In this document: positions 27,948-38,076 of the stretch, one piece after another
Numbering within the stretch: position 1 is the first letter of the stretch
How the letters are laid out: every line of letters starts with the position of its first letter
Source of the DNA: Legionella drozanskii LLAP-1
Lineage (GTDB): Bacteria; Pseudomonadota; Gammaproteobacteria; Legionellales; Legionellaceae
Assembly: GCF_001467585.1 (NCBI RefSeq)
Contig: NZ_LNXY01000020.1
Span: 358,520 to 422,519, forward strand
Reading direction: 5' to 3'
DNA length: 64,000 nucleotides
Made by a program: the position numbers and the translations under genes
The notes under the pieces: generated by a model
Seen by the model: the letters and a program-made list of their open reading frames with translations, nothing else
Told to the model about the DNA's origin: nothing
The model's database searches: none

Positions 27948-28853
27948 TTAACTCTGATTAGCCAACAAAGCATTAGCTACTTTCGATTGATTCTTTTTCC
28001 CTAAGGCTTTACAAATCATGTCGCCAGCGGCCACGATCTTGAAAATATCGACGCCGGTTTCTATCCCCAAACCATGCATAAGATACAAAACATCCTCTGT
28101 GGCTACATTACCCGTTGCACCTCGAGCATAGGGACAGCCGCCAAGCCCTGCAACTGAGCTATCAAAACGGTTGATCCCGCATTCCAGGGAAGTAAAAATA
28201 TTAGCTACCGCTTGCCCATAAGTATCATGAAAATGCATCCCTAATTGGGAAATGGGTAGGAGTTCTAACATTTCTTCGATGACTGCCTTAGTTTGTTTGG
28301 GTGTGCCCACACCGATAGTATCACCCAGACATAGTTCATCCACATTAAACTTAAGCAATTGTCGAGCGACTGAAGCCACTTGTTGAGGGGTAATTTTTCC
28401 TTCATAGGGACAGCCAAGTGCACAGGAAATATAGGCTCGAACTCTAATTTTATGTGCTTTAGCTAATGCTAATACGGGTTCAAAACGGGCAATGCTTTCA
28501 GCAATTGAGCAATTAATATTGCGCTGATTAAAGGTTTCGCTGGCTGCAGTAAACACCGCAATTTCTTTTACGCCTACTTCTAAGGCTTTTAACATGCCAC
28601 GTTCGTTTGGCACTAAGGCTGAATAATGAACAGAAGCGAGTTTTTTGATTGTGGTAAATACTGCTTCATTATCGGCGAGTTGAGGAATTGCTTTTGGGGA
28701 AACAAAACTCGTGACTTCAATGTGCTCTAAACCACTTTCATTCAGCAAATTGATTAACTCCACTTTAGTCTCGGTTGGTACGAAGGATGATTCATTTTGT
28801 AAACCATCGCGTGGACCCACCTCAACGATTTTGACTTTTTGTGGATAGTTCAT
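27948..28853 (-). CDS. liuE: Hydroxymethylglutaryl-CoA lyase
   Basis: Cleaves HMG-CoA to acetyl-CoA and acetoacetate, the last step of leucine breakdown. 301 residues. Family motifs: VEVGPRDGLQNE at the N-terminus (metal and substrate site), HFHDTYGQAVANI, and the active-site loop GLGGCPYARGATGNVATED with its cysteine. Last gene of the liu operon, 18 bases after liuD. Its product acetoacetate is the substrate of the AacS enzyme encoded 5 kb away. Confidence 0.96.
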   Translation of the reverse strand: MNYPQKVKIVEVGPRDGLQNESSFVPTETKVELINLLNESGLEHIEVTSFVSPKAIPQLADNEAVFTTIKKLASVHYSALVPNERGMLKALEVGVKEIAVFTAASETFNQRNINCSIAESIARFEPVLALAKAHKIRVRAYISCALGCPYEGKITPQQVASVARQLLKFNVDELCLGDTIGVGTPKQTKAVIEEMLELLPISQLGMHFHDTYGQAVANIFTSLECGINRFDSSVAGLGGCPYARGATGNVATEDVLYLMHGLGIETGVDIFKIVAAGDMICKALGKKNQSKVANALLANQS

Positions 28854-28871
28854 GGTTATCCCTAAACCGAT

Positions 28872-30830
28872 TTAGTCTTTTAAGGCCAATAATTCAGCCC
28901 CTTCATTCACCTGTGAGCCCACTTCATAATAGAGCTCAGCAAGTACACCATCTTTGGGAGCGTGAATAGTATGCTCCATTTTCATTGCTTCCAAAACAAT
29001 TAAACTTTCACCTTCTTTGACGGTATCTCCTTTATTTTTCAAAATGGCAACCACCGTGGCCGGCATGGGAGCGGTAAGTTGCCCTTTTTTTGCGCTAGTT
29101 TGTGCACCATAATTTTGCCAGTTGAAACGTTCAAGGAGAAGAGGACCTTGTTCAGTATACAAGCAAATACTCTGCGGTTGATTAACAAACAACATTTGAT
29201 GCGTTTGCTGACCATCGTTTAAATAGAGGTGCTCGCCATCAAGCCCTGCGGTTATAGAACATTCTTCTTCTTCATTCTGCTGTAGTTTGAAAGTATTTAA
29301 ATCAACAGGCGTAATTTTTACCTCTATCTGTTGCTCACCCATCAAATAACGCCAATGCCAATGACTGGATAAATGCATTTGCCAAGCAAAACTTTGTTGA
29401 AAAAGAGGATCAGAAAGATTTTTGGAGAGGGCGAGATAATCATGACTCGCTGCCATTAATAGGGCTAAATTCTCGTCAGGTTTGGGAAACTGAATCGTTT
29501 CTTGGCTTAAGAAATCAGTACTCAGCTCGGCGTTGCTAAAACGTGGATGCTCACAAATAGCAAGTAAGAAAGGGATATTGCTTTTTACGCCGCCGATCGC
29601 AAAGTGCTTGAGTGCTTGCTTTAGCCGGTGCAGGGCTTGCTCGCGCGTTTCGCCCCAGGCGATTAACTTGGCAATCATGGGGTCATAAAATTTAGAAATA
29701 TCGGACTGGGTAGTGATGCCACTATCAATGCGAATGCCGTTGCCTGTAGGCTCTTTTAAGAAATTAATTTTGCCAATTGAAGGGATAAAACCTTGATTTG
29801 GATCTTCGGCATAAATACGGCATTCAATAGCATGGCCTTGGGCAAGAATATTAGTTTGTGCTACTGGAATAGGCTCGTTGGCTGCTATTTTTAATTGCCA
29901 GGCTACTAAATCAAATCCGGTTATCATTTCAGTAACAGGATGTTCAACTTGTAGGCGTGTATTCATTTCCATGAAATAAAAATGCTCATTGCCATCCACT
30001 AAAAATTCGACAGTACCTGCGCCGCGATAATCAATCGAACGAGCCACTTCGCAAGCTGCTTTAGCTAAACTTTGGCGTAAAGATTCTGATAAATTAGGTG
30101 CTGGTGCTTCTTCAATAATTTTTTGGTGACGTCTTTGAATCGAACAATCACGCTCAAAGATATGAACGATTTGCCCGTGATTATCGGCCATAATTTGCAC
30201 TTCAACATGGCGAGGGTTGCTGATTAATTTTTCGATGAGCATGGTATCATCGGCAAAACTGGCCATGGATTCTCGTCTAGCACTGGCCAAGGCTTGAGAA
30301 AATTCTGTTTCATCATAGACCGCCCGCATGCCTTTTCCACCACCACCGCAGGCTGCTTTTAATAATACCGGAAAACCAATTTGGCGCGCTTCTTTCAGCA
30401 AACGCTCATCAGATTGTTCACTGCCATGGTAGCCTGGAGTCAGGGGAACGCCTGTTTTTTCAAGCATTTGCTTAGCTATTTGTTTGGAGCCCATCGCCTC
30501 CATTGCCGCGGCTGAAGGGCCAATGAAAACGATTCCTGCCTCCGTACAAGCTTTGGCAAAATGCGGGTTTTCGGATAAAAAACCATAGCCGGGGTGTATC
30601 GCTTCTGCACCACTGGATTTTGCTGCAGCAATAATCGCCTCAATGTTCAGATAACTTGATTTTGCAGGCGCATCCCCTACCCAATAGGCGCTATCAGCTT
30701 GGTACACATGCTGGCTATTTTTATCCGCGGTAGAATAAATTGCCACACTGTGAATTCCCAGCTGCTTTGCAGTTCTGATAATGCGGCAAGCAATTTCACC
30801 GCGGTTGGCGATAAGAATTTTATTAAACAT
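28872..30830 (-). CDS. liuD: Methylcrotonyl-CoA carboxylase, biotin-carrying alpha subunit
   Basis: Biotin carboxylase plus biotin carrier for 3-methylcrotonyl-CoA carboxylation. 652 residues. The biotin carboxylase core begins [20 protein letters not shown] and includes the glycine-rich ATP-grasp loop [13 protein letters not shown] and [20 protein letters not shown]. The C-terminal biotinyl domain has the attachment site [10 protein letters not shown] (Lys617). The linker domain is shorter than in pyruvate carboxylases. It starts 8 bases after liuC and works with LiuB. Confidence 0.95.
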   Translation of the reverse strand: MFNKILIANRGEIACRIIRTAKQLGIHSVAIYSTADKNSQHVYQADSAYWVGDAPAKSSYLNIEAIIAAAKSSGAEAIHPGYGFLSENPHFAKACTEAGIVFIGPSAAAMEAMGSKQIAKQMLEKTGVPLTPGYHGSEQSDERLLKEARQIGFPVLLKAACGGGGKGMRAVYDETEFSQALASARRESMASFADDTMLIEKLISNPRHVEVQIMADNHGQIVHIFERDCSIQRRHQKIIEEAPAPNLSESLRQSLAKAACEVARSIDYRGAGTVEFLVDGNEHFYFMEMNTRLQVEHPVTEMITGFDLVAWQLKIAANEPIPVAQTNILAQGHAIECRIYAEDPNQGFIPSIGKINFLKEPTGNGIRIDSGITTQSDISKFYDPMIAKLIAWGETREQALHRLKQALKHFAIGGVKSNIPFLLAICEHPRFSNAELSTDFLSQETIQFPKPDENLALLMAASHDYLALSKNLSDPLFQQSFAWQMHLSSHWHWRYLMGEQQIEVKITPVDLNTFKLQQNEEEECSITAGLDGEHLYLNDGQQTHQMLFVNQPQSICLYTEQGPLLLERFNWQNYGAQTSAKKGQLTAPMPATVVAILKNKGDTVKEGESLIVLEAMKMEHTIHAPKDGVLAELYYEVGSQVNEGAELLALKD

Positions 30831-30838
30831 GGAAATCC

Positions 30839-31615
30839 TTAGTTCCAGTTAGGTGCTTCTTTATTAAGAAAGGCATGTAATCCTAGCTGCCCTTCGGCAG
30901 ATACGCGTTTCTTTGCAATTAGAGCAGCGGTGCGTAGCATAATGGCTTCGTCAATCGTTTTGCCAGAAACTTGATCAACTAAGGTTTTACAAGCACTAAC
31001 CGCTTGCGGAGCAAGTTTAGCGATTTGTTCTGCATAATTGAAGGTGAAAGGCCAAAGTTCTTCGTCAGCCACACAATGTTGTACCAGTTGCAAGCGTTTA
31101 GCTTCCTCGCCATCAAAAGTTTCTGCGGTCATAAATAAATGTTTCGCGGCGCGCTCACCAATTGCTTTGACCACATAGGGACTGATGACTGCCGGGATTA
31201 ATCCGAGCTTCACTTCTGAAAAGCAAAAGCGGGCAGCTGTTGAAGCAATTGCAAGATCACAGGCGGCAGCCAGACCGGCGCCACCACCAAAGGCAGCGCC
31301 TTGTATCATCGCAATGGTTGGTTTGGGGCTTTGATTGAGAGTGTACATCACTCGTGCAAGCACCAGCGCGTCGTTAAGATTCTCTTCTTCACTAAACTCT
31401 GCCATGCGCTGCATCCAGGCGAGATCAGCGCCTGCGGAAAAATGTTTGCCGTTCGCTTTAAGTATAATTGCGCGCACTTGCGGGTGCGCGATGGCTTCAT
31501 CAAGGGTGTGTTGCAGGGCAGTCAATAAATGATCGTCAAAGGCATTATGTTTATTAACACGATTTAAAGTGATAACAAAAATTCGGTCCTGCAATTCGCT
31601 TAATAAATCACTCAT
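30839..31615 (-). CDS. liuC: Methylglutaconyl-CoA hydratase (crotonase family)
   Basis: Hydrates 3-methylglutaconyl-CoA to HMG-CoA. 258 residues of the enoyl-CoA hydratase fold. The oxyanion-hole segments are [14 protein letters not shown] and [19 protein letters not shown], and the conserved [15 protein letters not shown] follows. The specific substrate is assigned from the position between liuB and liuD; the fold alone would not distinguish it from other hydratases. Gaps to both neighbours are 8-12 bases. Confidence 0.92.
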   Translation of the reverse strand: MSDLLSELQDRIFVITLNRVNKHNAFDDHLLTALQHTLDEAIAHPQVRAIILKANGKHFSAGADLAWMQRMAEFSEEENLNDALVLARVMYTLNQSPKPTIAMIQGAAFGGGAGLAAACDLAIASTAARFCFSEVKLGLIPAVISPYVVKAIGERAAKHLFMTAETFDGEEAKRLQLVQHCVADEELWPFTFNYAEQIAKLAPQAVSACKTLVDQVSGKTIDEAIMLRTAALIAKKRVSAEGQLGLHAFLNKEAPNWN

Positions 31616-31627
31616 TGTTTCCCCCTG

Positions 31628-33235
31628 TCACATGCGAAAGACGCCAAAATGAGTTGCTTTGATCGGTGCATTTAAGGCGGCTGATAAGCTTAATCCCAAG
31701 ATCGTTCGTGTATCTTCAGGTGCGATAACCCCATCATCCCATAATCTAGCACTGGCGTAATAGGGGTTGCCTTGCATTTCGTATTGCGCGCGCAACTCGG
31801 CTTTAAATGCTTCCTCTTCTTCCGCTGGCCAGACTTTATCGTGTTTGCTGTATTTATCCCGATTCACTTGGGCCAGCACATTGGCGGCTTGTTCACCACC
31901 CATCACTGAAATGCGTGAGTTCGGCCACGACCATAAAAAACGCGGATCATAGGCGCGGCCGCACATCGCATAGTTACCCGCACCAAAGCTGCCGCCAACT
32001 ATCACGGTAAATTTAGGGACTTGGGCATTGGCCACTGCGGTCACCATTTTCGCGCCATGTTTAGCGATACCAGCCGCTTCGTATTTACTACCCACCATAA
32101 AACCAGTGATGTTTTGTAAAAAAATAAGAGGAATTTTGCGTTGGCAACATAATTCAATAAAGTGAGTGCCTTTTAGTGCGCTTTCACCAAATAAGATGCC
32201 ATTATTGGCAATAATTCCCACTGGGTAGCCAAAAAGGTGAGCGAAGCCGCAAACGAGTGTCGTGCCATAAAGTGCCTTAAACTCATCAAATTCTGAGGCA
32301 TCGACGATTCGCGCAATTATTTCGCGAATGTCAAAAGGCTTACGGGGGTCGGTGGGAATGATACCATTCAATTCTTTGACGTCATAAACAGGCTCGCGGT
32401 TTGGAATGCGTGTCAGCGTTTCAGGTTTTTGACGATTTAAATGGCTGACAGCAATTCGCGCTAAATGCAGGGCATGAGCATCATTTTCAGCATAATGATC
32501 CGCGACCCCAGATTGTCGGCAATGCACCTCGGCTCCGCCTAATTCTTCAGCGCTAATCACTTCACCGGTCGCTGCTTTGACCAGCGGTGGGCCACCTAAA
32601 AAAATCGTGGCTTGTTTTTTAACCATAATCGATTCATCAGCCATGGCGGGTACATAAGCGCCGCCAGCAGTGCATGATCCCATAACTACAGCAATTTGCG
32701 GTATGTTTTCCGCGGAAAGAGTGGCTTGATTATAAAAAATTCGGCCGAAATGATCGCGGTCGGGGAAAACCTCATCTTGCCTAGGGAGAAAAGCACCGCC
32801 CGAATCAACAAGATAGATGCAAGGCAAATAATTTGCTTTGGCTATTTCTTGAGCGCGCAAATGTTTTTTAACGGTGAGAGGGTAGTAGGTTCCCCCTTTT
32901 ACTGTCGCATCGTTAACGACAATCATGCATTGAGTACCGGAGACTTGGCCAATCCCGGTAATAATTCCTGCTGCTGGAACATGATCTTCATACACTTGAT
33001 AAGCTGCAAGTTGCGAAAGCTCGAGAAAAGGACTACCTGGATCGAGTAATTGCTGTAATCGTTCACGAGGGAGTAATTTTCCATGCTGTAAATGCCTGTG
33101 GCGTGCTTTTTCATCACCACCTTCAGCGATTTTTCTAACGGTACGTTGCAAGCCATCAAGCATATCTTGCATATATGCCTGATTTTCTTTGAATTCATTA
33201 CTAGCAGGATTTAATTGACTGATGAGTTTAGCCAT
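31628..33235 (-). CDS. liuB: Methylcrotonyl-CoA carboxylase, carboxyltransferase beta subunit
   Basis: Transfers carboxyl from biotin to 3-methylcrotonyl-CoA. 535 residues, normal for MccB. Characteristic segments: [72 protein letters not shown] and [18 protein letters not shown]. It begins 9 bases after the small membrane-protein gene and pairs with LiuD. Confidence 0.96.
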   Translation of the reverse strand: MAKLISQLNPASNEFKENQAYMQDMLDGLQRTVRKIAEGGDEKARHRHLQHGKLLPRERLQQLLDPGSPFLELSQLAAYQVYEDHVPAAGIITGIGQVSGTQCMIVVNDATVKGGTYYPLTVKKHLRAQEIAKANYLPCIYLVDSGGAFLPRQDEVFPDRDHFGRIFYNQATLSAENIPQIAVVMGSCTAGGAYVPAMADESIMVKKQATIFLGGPPLVKAATGEVISAEELGGAEVHCRQSGVADHYAENDAHALHLARIAVSHLNRQKPETLTRIPNREPVYDVKELNGIIPTDPRKPFDIREIIARIVDASEFDEFKALYGTTLVCGFAHLFGYPVGIIANNGILFGESALKGTHFIELCCQRKIPLIFLQNITGFMVGSKYEAAGIAKHGAKMVTAVANAQVPKFTVIVGGSFGAGNYAMCGRAYDPRFLWSWPNSRISVMGGEQAANVLAQVNRDKYSKHDKVWPAEEEEAFKAELRAQYEMQGNPYYASARLWDDGVIAPEDTRTILGLSLSAALNAPIKATHFGVFRM

Positions 33236-33244
33236 GAATAACCC

Positions 33245-33562
33245 TTAAAAACGTATCAATACATTACTTAATACAATGACAAGCCATAAACACCAAGTTA
33301 ATTCAATAAAATAGGGCATTTCTTTTCCCTTAACTAACCTGAAGCTGAGAGCCGGGATGGCCGCAATAATAACGGGTATAGCGACCAAAAGAATCACCTT
33401 GCGGAACACTAAGCCTAAACCACCTTGACTAAAAATGGGTGTTAATTTGATATTAATGAACGCGTATAACATATCGATATACACGATTAGCATGTGAGCA
33501 AACCGAGCGAAAATGACAACCACAATACTGAGTAATAAATAGATAAGAGCTGGTCTAAGCAT
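33245..33562 (-). CDS. Small inner-membrane protein inside the liu operon
   Basis: 105 residues from the ATG at 33562, preferred over an ATG at 33568 because AAGGG then lies 6 bases upstream. Three hydrophobic segments (about 5-28, 52-72, 82-103) make it an integral membrane protein with little soluble part. I recognise no family. It sits between thiolase and liuB, 9 bases from liuB, and is preceded by a perfect stem-loop. A transport or anchoring role for the pathway is conceivable but nothing in the sequence shows it. Confidence 0.65.
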   Translation of the reverse strand: MLRPALIYLLLSIVVVIFARFAHMLIVYIDMLYAFINIKLTPIFSQGGLGLVFRKVILLVAIPVIIAAIPALSFRLVKGKEMPYFIELTWCLWLVIVLSNVLIRF

Positions 33563-33608
33563 GTACATCCCTTAGTTTGTTGAAATTTAAATACGGTTTA
33601 TATTTCGC

Positions 33609-33638
33609 ATCTAGGTTGGGCCTTGGCCCAACCTAGAT
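33609..33638. repeat. Perfect 14-bp inverted repeat between thiolase and the small membrane-protein gene
   Basis: ATCTAGGTTGGGCC (33609-33622) and GGCCCAACCTAGAT (33625-33638) pair without mismatch around TT. The hairpin lies 3 bases past the thiolase stop, inside an otherwise tightly packed operon. There is no T-run on the minus strand. A degenerate relative with a similar right arm (TTGGCCCCACCTACGAT) lies at about 46479-46495. Confidence 0.7.
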
Positions 33639-33641
33639 TAT

Positions 33642-34826
33642 TTATACCATTTCAATCGCAATTGCTGTGGCTTCGCCTCCACCAATGCATAAAGAAGCGA
33701 TACCGCGTGATTTTTGTTGTTGCTTTAAGGCATGCATTAAAGTAACAATAATTCGCGCACCAGAAGCACCAATTGGATGACCTAAAGCACAGGCACCGCC
33801 GTGAATATTTACTTTGTCCGGATCAAGTTCAAGTTGAGTAATAGCAGCCATTGCAACCACCGCAAACGCTTCATTAATTTCATACAAATCAACTTCAGAG
33901 GAATGCCAACCTGCTTTATCAAGAACTTTACGCATTGCATCCACAGGAGCAGTAGTAAACCATTGAGGCGCTTGAGCATGACTTGCATGAGCGATAATGC
34001 GGGCCAAAGGTTGCAATCCTCTTTTTTTCGCATTTGCTGCTGTCATGAGAATTAGACTCGCTGCACCATCAGAAATCGAACTTGAATTGGCAGCAGTCAC
34101 TGTACCGTCGGCTTTAAAAGCAGGGCGCAATTGGCTTATTTTGCCAAGTTTATTCGCATCGGGGCTTTCGTCTTGTTTAACGATGATTTCACCTTTACGA
34201 TCGGCAATAATCACAGGAACAATTTCTTCAGCAAAGGCATTATTTTGCTGTGCTTCTAGCGCACGGGTTAAGGAACGTATTGCATAGTCATCTTGTTGCT
34301 GACGAGAAAATTGGAAATGACTAGCTGTTGCCTCTGCATAACAACCCATTAATTGACCGCGCTCATAAGCATCTTCTAAACCATCTAAAAACATATGATC
34401 TTTAAGCTCGCCATGTCCTAAACGATACCCTGCACGAGCCTTAGCTAATAAATAAGGCGCATTGCTCATGCTTTCCATACCACTGGCAAGAATAACATTG
34501 GCAGAACCTGCTTTGAGTAGGTCATGAGCCAGCATAACTGCTTTCATACCTGAGCCACACATTTTATTGACCGTTGTGGCATTCGCAGAATTGGGGATAC
34601 CTGCTTTAATAGCGGCTTGCCTAGCCGGTGCTTGGCCAATACCAGCTTGTAATACGCAACCACTGATGACTTCGTCGATATCAGCAGGAGAAATTTTTGC
34701 CTGAGCAATTGCTGCTTGATGCGCAACAGCTCCTAACTCTGGGGCAGATAAAGCAGATAAAGCACCCATCATAGATCCCATGGGTGTTCTTTTTGCTGCA
34801 ACAATTACAATGTCATTCTGTTCCAT
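33642..34826 (-). CDS. Acetyl-CoA C-acetyltransferase (thiolase)
   Basis: Degradative or biosynthetic thiolase interconverting acetoacetyl-CoA and two acetyl-CoA. 394 residues from the ATG at 34826, which has GGGAG 8 bases upstream and lies 13 bases after the liuA stop. A start at 34865 would fall inside liuA. The acyl-accepting Cys90 lies in TTVNKMCGSGMKAV. EINEAFAVV and the C-terminal GGACALGHPIGASGARI and ASLCIGGGEATA carry the remaining active-site residues. In this operon it probably splits acetoacetyl-CoA produced by AacS. Confidence 0.94.
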   Translation of the reverse strand: MEQNDIVIVAAKRTPMGSMMGALSALSAPELGAVAHQAAIAQAKISPADIDEVISGCVLQAGIGQAPARQAAIKAGIPNSANATTVNKMCGSGMKAVMLAHDLLKAGSANVILASGMESMSNAPYLLAKARAGYRLGHGELKDHMFLDGLEDAYERGQLMGCYAEATASHFQFSRQQQDDYAIRSLTRALEAQQNNAFAEEIVPVIIADRKGEIIVKQDESPDANKLGKISQLRPAFKADGTVTAANSSSISDGAASLILMTAANAKKRGLQPLARIIAHASHAQAPQWFTTAPVDAMRKVLDKAGWHSSEVDLYEINEAFAVVAMAAITQLELDPDKVNIHGGACALGHPIGASGARIIVTLMHALKQQQKSRGIASLCIGGGEATAIAIEMV

Positions 34827-34839
34827 GTTTATTTCTCCC

Positions 34840-36000
34840 TTAGGCAGTTTCTTTAAAAAGTTCACGTCCGATTAACATTCGTCTAATTTCAGAGGTACCC
34901 GCTCCAATTTCATAGAGCTTTGCATCACGTAACAATCGGCCTGTTGGATATTCGTTGATATATCCATTACCGCCTAGAATTTGAATGGCTTGCAGCGCCA
35001 TTTGTGTCGCTTTTTCGGCGGTATATAAAATCACTCCAGCGGCATCTTTCCTACTGACTTTAGCTAGATCGCATGCACGGGCGACGGCGTAGAGGTAAGC
35101 ACGTGAAGCACTTAATTCGGTGTACATATCGGCTAATTTGCCTTGGATGAATTGGAATTCACCAATGGCTTGATTAAATTGTTTGCGTTCATGGACGTAG
35201 GGTAAGACGACATCCATGCAAGCTTGCATGATGCCGATCGGTCCTGCAGCTAGTACGGTGCGTTCGTAATCAAGGCCACTCATTAGAACCTTGACTCCTT
35301 TGTGGATTTCACCAAGGACATTTTCCGCAGGTATTTCGCAATCTTCAAATACTAGTTCACAAGTATTTGAGCCTCGCATACCGAGCTTATCCAGTTTTTG
35401 GGCTGTATGAAAACCACGAAGTCCTTTCTCAATGATAAAGGCAGTAATTCCTTTGCTTTCAGCTTGCTTATCTGTTTTAGCATAAACAACGAGGACATCC
35501 GCATCGGGGCCGTTGGTAATCCACATTTTAGTGCCATTCAAGATGAACTTATTGCCTTGGGCTTGTGCCTGTAATTGCATACTGACCACATCAGAACCGG
35601 AATTAGACTCGCTCATTGCGAGCGCGCCTATGTATTCTCCACTAATAAGTTTAGGTAGATAACGTTGTCTTTGCTCGGGATTGCCGTTTAGATAGATTTG
35701 ATTGACACAGAGATTGGAATGAGCCCCATAGCTTAAGCCAACTGAAGCCGAGGCACGTGATATTTCTTCCATAGCAATGACATGAGCGAGATAGCCCATA
35801 TTTGCTCCGCCGTATTCTTCACTTACAGTAATACCTAGCAGGCCCATCTCACCTAGTTTTCGCCATAAATGATTCGGGAAAGCATTTTCTGTATCAATTT
35901 TGGCAGCGAGAGGGGCTATTTCTTTTTGGGCAAAATGATAAACACTGTCGCGCAACAGGTCATAAGTTTCGCCCAAATGGTGTTGTAAACCAGTGTGCAT
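34840..36000 (-). CDS. liuA: Isovaleryl-CoA dehydrogenase
   Basis: FAD-dependent oxidation of isovaleryl-CoA to 3-methylcrotonyl-CoA. 386 residues, normal for acyl-CoA dehydrogenases. [15 protein letters not shown] and [19 protein letters not shown] are the flavin and substrate loops. The catalytic base is Glu246 in [14 protein letters not shown], the internal position characteristic of isovaleryl-CoA dehydrogenases. C-terminal [20 protein letters not shown] and GAGTSEIRR are standard. First gene of the liu operon. Confidence 0.95.
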   Translation of the reverse strand: MHTGLQHHLGETYDLLRDSVYHFAQKEIAPLAAKIDTENAFPNHLWRKLGEMGLLGITVSEEYGGANMGYLAHVIAMEEISRASASVGLSYGAHSNLCVNQIYLNGNPEQRQRYLPKLISGEYIGALAMSESNSGSDVVSMQLQAQAQGNKFILNGTKMWITNGPDADVLVVYAKTDKQAESKGITAFIIEKGLRGFHTAQKLDKLGMRGSNTCELVFEDCEIPAENVLGEIHKGVKVLMSGLDYERTVLAAGPIGIMQACMDVVLPYVHERKQFNQAIGEFQFIQGKLADMYTELSASRAYLYAVARACDLAKVSRKDAAGVILYTAEKATQMALQAIQILGGNGYINEYPTGRLLRDAKLYEIGAGTSEIRRMLIGRELFKETA

Positions 36001-36034
36001 AGATGACTTCCTGTAACTAAACCAAATAGGCTAG

Positions 36035-36062
36035 ACTATACCCAATCGAATTGAACTTGCAA
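36035..36062 (-). promoter_or_regulatory. liuA: Promoter of the liu operon
   Basis: On the minus strand TTGCAA (36057-36062) and TATAGT (36035-36040) are 16 bases apart, about 35 bases before the liuA start. It partly overlaps the divergent promoter region of the methyltransferase gene. Confidence 0.55.
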
Positions 36063-36083
36063 CATCAATTTAATTTGCTTGAC

Positions 36084-36104
36084 TATAATTGAAGTCGAAA
36101 GGAG
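36084..36104 (+). promoter_or_regulatory. -10 element and ribosome site of the methyltransferase gene
   Basis: A perfect TATAAT (36084-36089) is followed by AAAGGAG (36098-36104) and ATG at 36111. No good -35 was seen at 16-18 bases, so only the -10 and ribosome site are claimed. Confidence 0.5.
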
Positions 36105-36110
36105 TGAAAC

Positions 36111-36794
36111 ATGCGTAAACTCGTACTCTGGGGACATCATGCTGATGAATATCAGGAAATGTTTGATTTATCCAAAGAAGATATGAAAGCTCGAATATTA
36201 GAGTATGGTTGCGGACCCAGTGCAGTAAACGCCGAATTAGCAACAACGTCGAAAAATATTATTAGCTGCGACCCTTTGTTTAATTTGGATAAAGATACGC
36301 TTTATAGCAAGGTCACCTTGGTTTTTGCTGACATGGTTTCAAGAGTGCTTAAAGACCAGGAAAAATTTGATTTTAGCCGTTATGGTAGCCCCAAGTTATT
36401 GGTCGATGAGAGGCAAGAAGGAATTGCTAAATTTTTTGCAGATTATGAAAAGGGTAAAAAAGAGAAACGTTATCTAGGGTTAAGTGAATATGCTCTACCT
36501 TTTGCTGATTTTTCTTTCGATTTTGCTCTAAGTTCCCATTATTTATTTGCTGATTTAGATGATCAGGATGTGGATTTTCATTTGCAGGTCATCCAAGAAT
36601 TAGCCCGAGTTGCCAAAGAAGTGCGCATTTTTCCCTTGATTGATCGTTACAACCAGCCCTCACCTTTTTTAGGACCCGTGTTACTTGGTTTACAACAGGA
36701 TAATTTTGGCACAGAAGTTAGGGAGGTCGCTTATCATTTGCAGCCAAGTGGCAATGCCATGCTGCGAGTTTGGGCGCAGCAATGCCCCGTTTAA
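36111..36794 (+). CDS. Class I SAM-dependent methyltransferase of unknown substrate
   Basis: 227 residues. The SAM-binding loop is ARILEYGCGPSAVNAEL (about 28-44), followed by an acidic strand end (ISCDPLF) and ALPFADFSFDFALSSHYLF, equivalent to motif IV/post-II of the Rossmann methyltransferases. The C-terminus has predicted strands ending in MLRVWAQ. The substrate cannot be read from the sequence. It is divergent from the liu operon and shares its intergenic region, with its own -10 and a strong ribosome site. No genes of an obvious shared pathway flank it. Confidence 0.8.
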   Translation: MRKLVLWGHHADEYQEMFDLSKEDMKARILEYGCGPSAVNAELATTSKNIISCDPLFNLDKDTLYSKVTLVFADMVSRVLKDQEKFDFSRYGSPKLLVDERQEGIAKFFADYEKGKKEKRYLGLSEYALPFADFSFDFALSSHYLFADLDDQDVDFHLQVIQELARVAKEVRIFPLIDRYNQPSPFLGPVLLGLQQDNFGTEVREVAYHLQPSGNAMLRVWAQQCPV

Positions 36795-37059
36795 GGGGAT
36801 GCTGGGTCCGTCGCAACTTCTTGAGAACTCTTTCTACGTGTGAGGATGCCTGTTCGACGTAAAATGAAATAATATGTATTTTATCATTATGATAAATTAG
36901 GCTCTTTTATTTAAAGAGCTACCGATGAGAGATAAAAACGAAGAAGAGTTGAGTGACCCACAAAAGATGGGCAAAACTGTGGGATTTACCTGCGGAGCAA
37001 CTGGAGAAATTATCGATGCAAAAATGACGGCTATGGATGCGACCTGTCGTGGTTTAAAA

Positions 37060-38076
37060 TCAGGCAGCCGGAGCTGCACCCACTGCGGCATCCATAAAAT
37101 TGTCGTCCATTGGTTTGTATCCCAGAGGTTCGCTGGAGGGTTGTTTTGCTGTGGATTGAGTATCTGGCCATTTCACGCCCAGAGCTCTCGCTTGTTCTTC
37201 AAAAAGCCGAACGCAGTTTGAACGCTCGTATTTGCTTTCAGAACTTTGGGTGAATTGAAGAAATTGATTGATCTGGTTTGTAATCAAATCACACAATGGT
37301 TTATGCAATAACACAACAAAACGTTCTTTGGTTAAATAAAGCGAACCAATTAAAGCTTGCTTAGTAAATGGTTTACTTTGTAAATCTTCGTACAAATTAT
37401 TCATTTCATGAACCAACTTTTTATTGGTTTTTCCTTTTCCAAAGAAAGCAAACATGGGGCTAAGTAATTGAGGGTGTAAATTACGCGATAGACGCCATTC
37501 AATATGAGAAATGAATTCTAAAATATTCAGTTTTTCTATTTCCGCCACTTTGGTTTTCAGTACATCTATTTTTTTAGTAAGAAATTTGATTTGTTGCTCA
37601 TTGTGACCCTGTTTGTTCAAAAGGTTTCTAAAAATAGTAAGATGCATCTCGATAAAACTTGCGGTTATTTGCCTAACAACCGGGGTAACTTCTTCGGATG
37701 GGTTCCGTAATGAAAATAACTCAAGCCTTGATTGGTTGATTAACGAAGAAAGATAGCCGTCTAAGGTGTCAATTTTTAACAATAAGGTATCTTGCAAAGT
37801 TGTTGATAATTCGGAAGGGGTAAATGTTTTAAGTAGACCGTAGTAGCTCAGTAAATCAATCCCCTCTTTCTCTTCAATGGATTGCCTAAGAGCAATCACA
37901 GAAGGTAGTAATAGCGAATTATTCAAAAGCAGATTTTCTATGCTTAAATGAAGCGCATCAAGCTCAAAATTTAGCGCTTCGAGCTTTTCTTGAATAGCTA
38001 TTGCACCGTCTTTGGTAGATAAACGTGTTTTATCTAACTCGAGTGCTTCTTTAATTCCTTTTGCAGTATCTGACAT
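37060..38076 (-). CDS. Uncharacterised helical protein, possible effector
   Basis: 338 residues, no recognised family. It is almost entirely predicted helix and rich in Leu, Glu and Lys (e.g. KLEALNFELDALHLSIENLL and LTKKIDVLKTKVAEIEKLN), with no signal peptide or membrane segment. A short basic loop (FFGKGKTNKKL) lies near residue 214. The tail is alanine-rich (DAAVGAAPAA). The ATG has AAGGA a few bases upstream. The soluble helical character and isolated position resemble effector genes, but I saw no tandem TTAA box upstream, so that is a weak inference. Confidence 0.65.
   Translation of the reverse strand: MSDTAKGIKEALELDKTRLSTKDGAIAIQEKLEALNFELDALHLSIENLLLNNSLLLPSVIALRQSIEEKEGIDLLSYYGLLKTFTPSELSTTLQDTLLLKIDTLDGYLSSLINQSRLELFSLRNPSEEVTPVVRQITASFIEMHLTIFRNLLNKQGHNEQQIKFLTKKIDVLKTKVAEIEKLNILEFISHIEWRLSRNLHPQLLSPMFAFFGKGKTNKKLVHEMNNLYEDLQSKPFTKQALIGSLYLTKERFVVLLHKPLCDLITNQINQFLQFTQSSESKYERSNCVRLFEEQARALGVKWPDTQSTAKQPSSEPLGYKPMDDNFMDAAVGAAPAA

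Noticed and set aside
32696-33049. 117-codon plus-strand frame opposite liuB
   Set aside because: Lies wholly within conserved carboxyltransferase coding sequence on the other strand.
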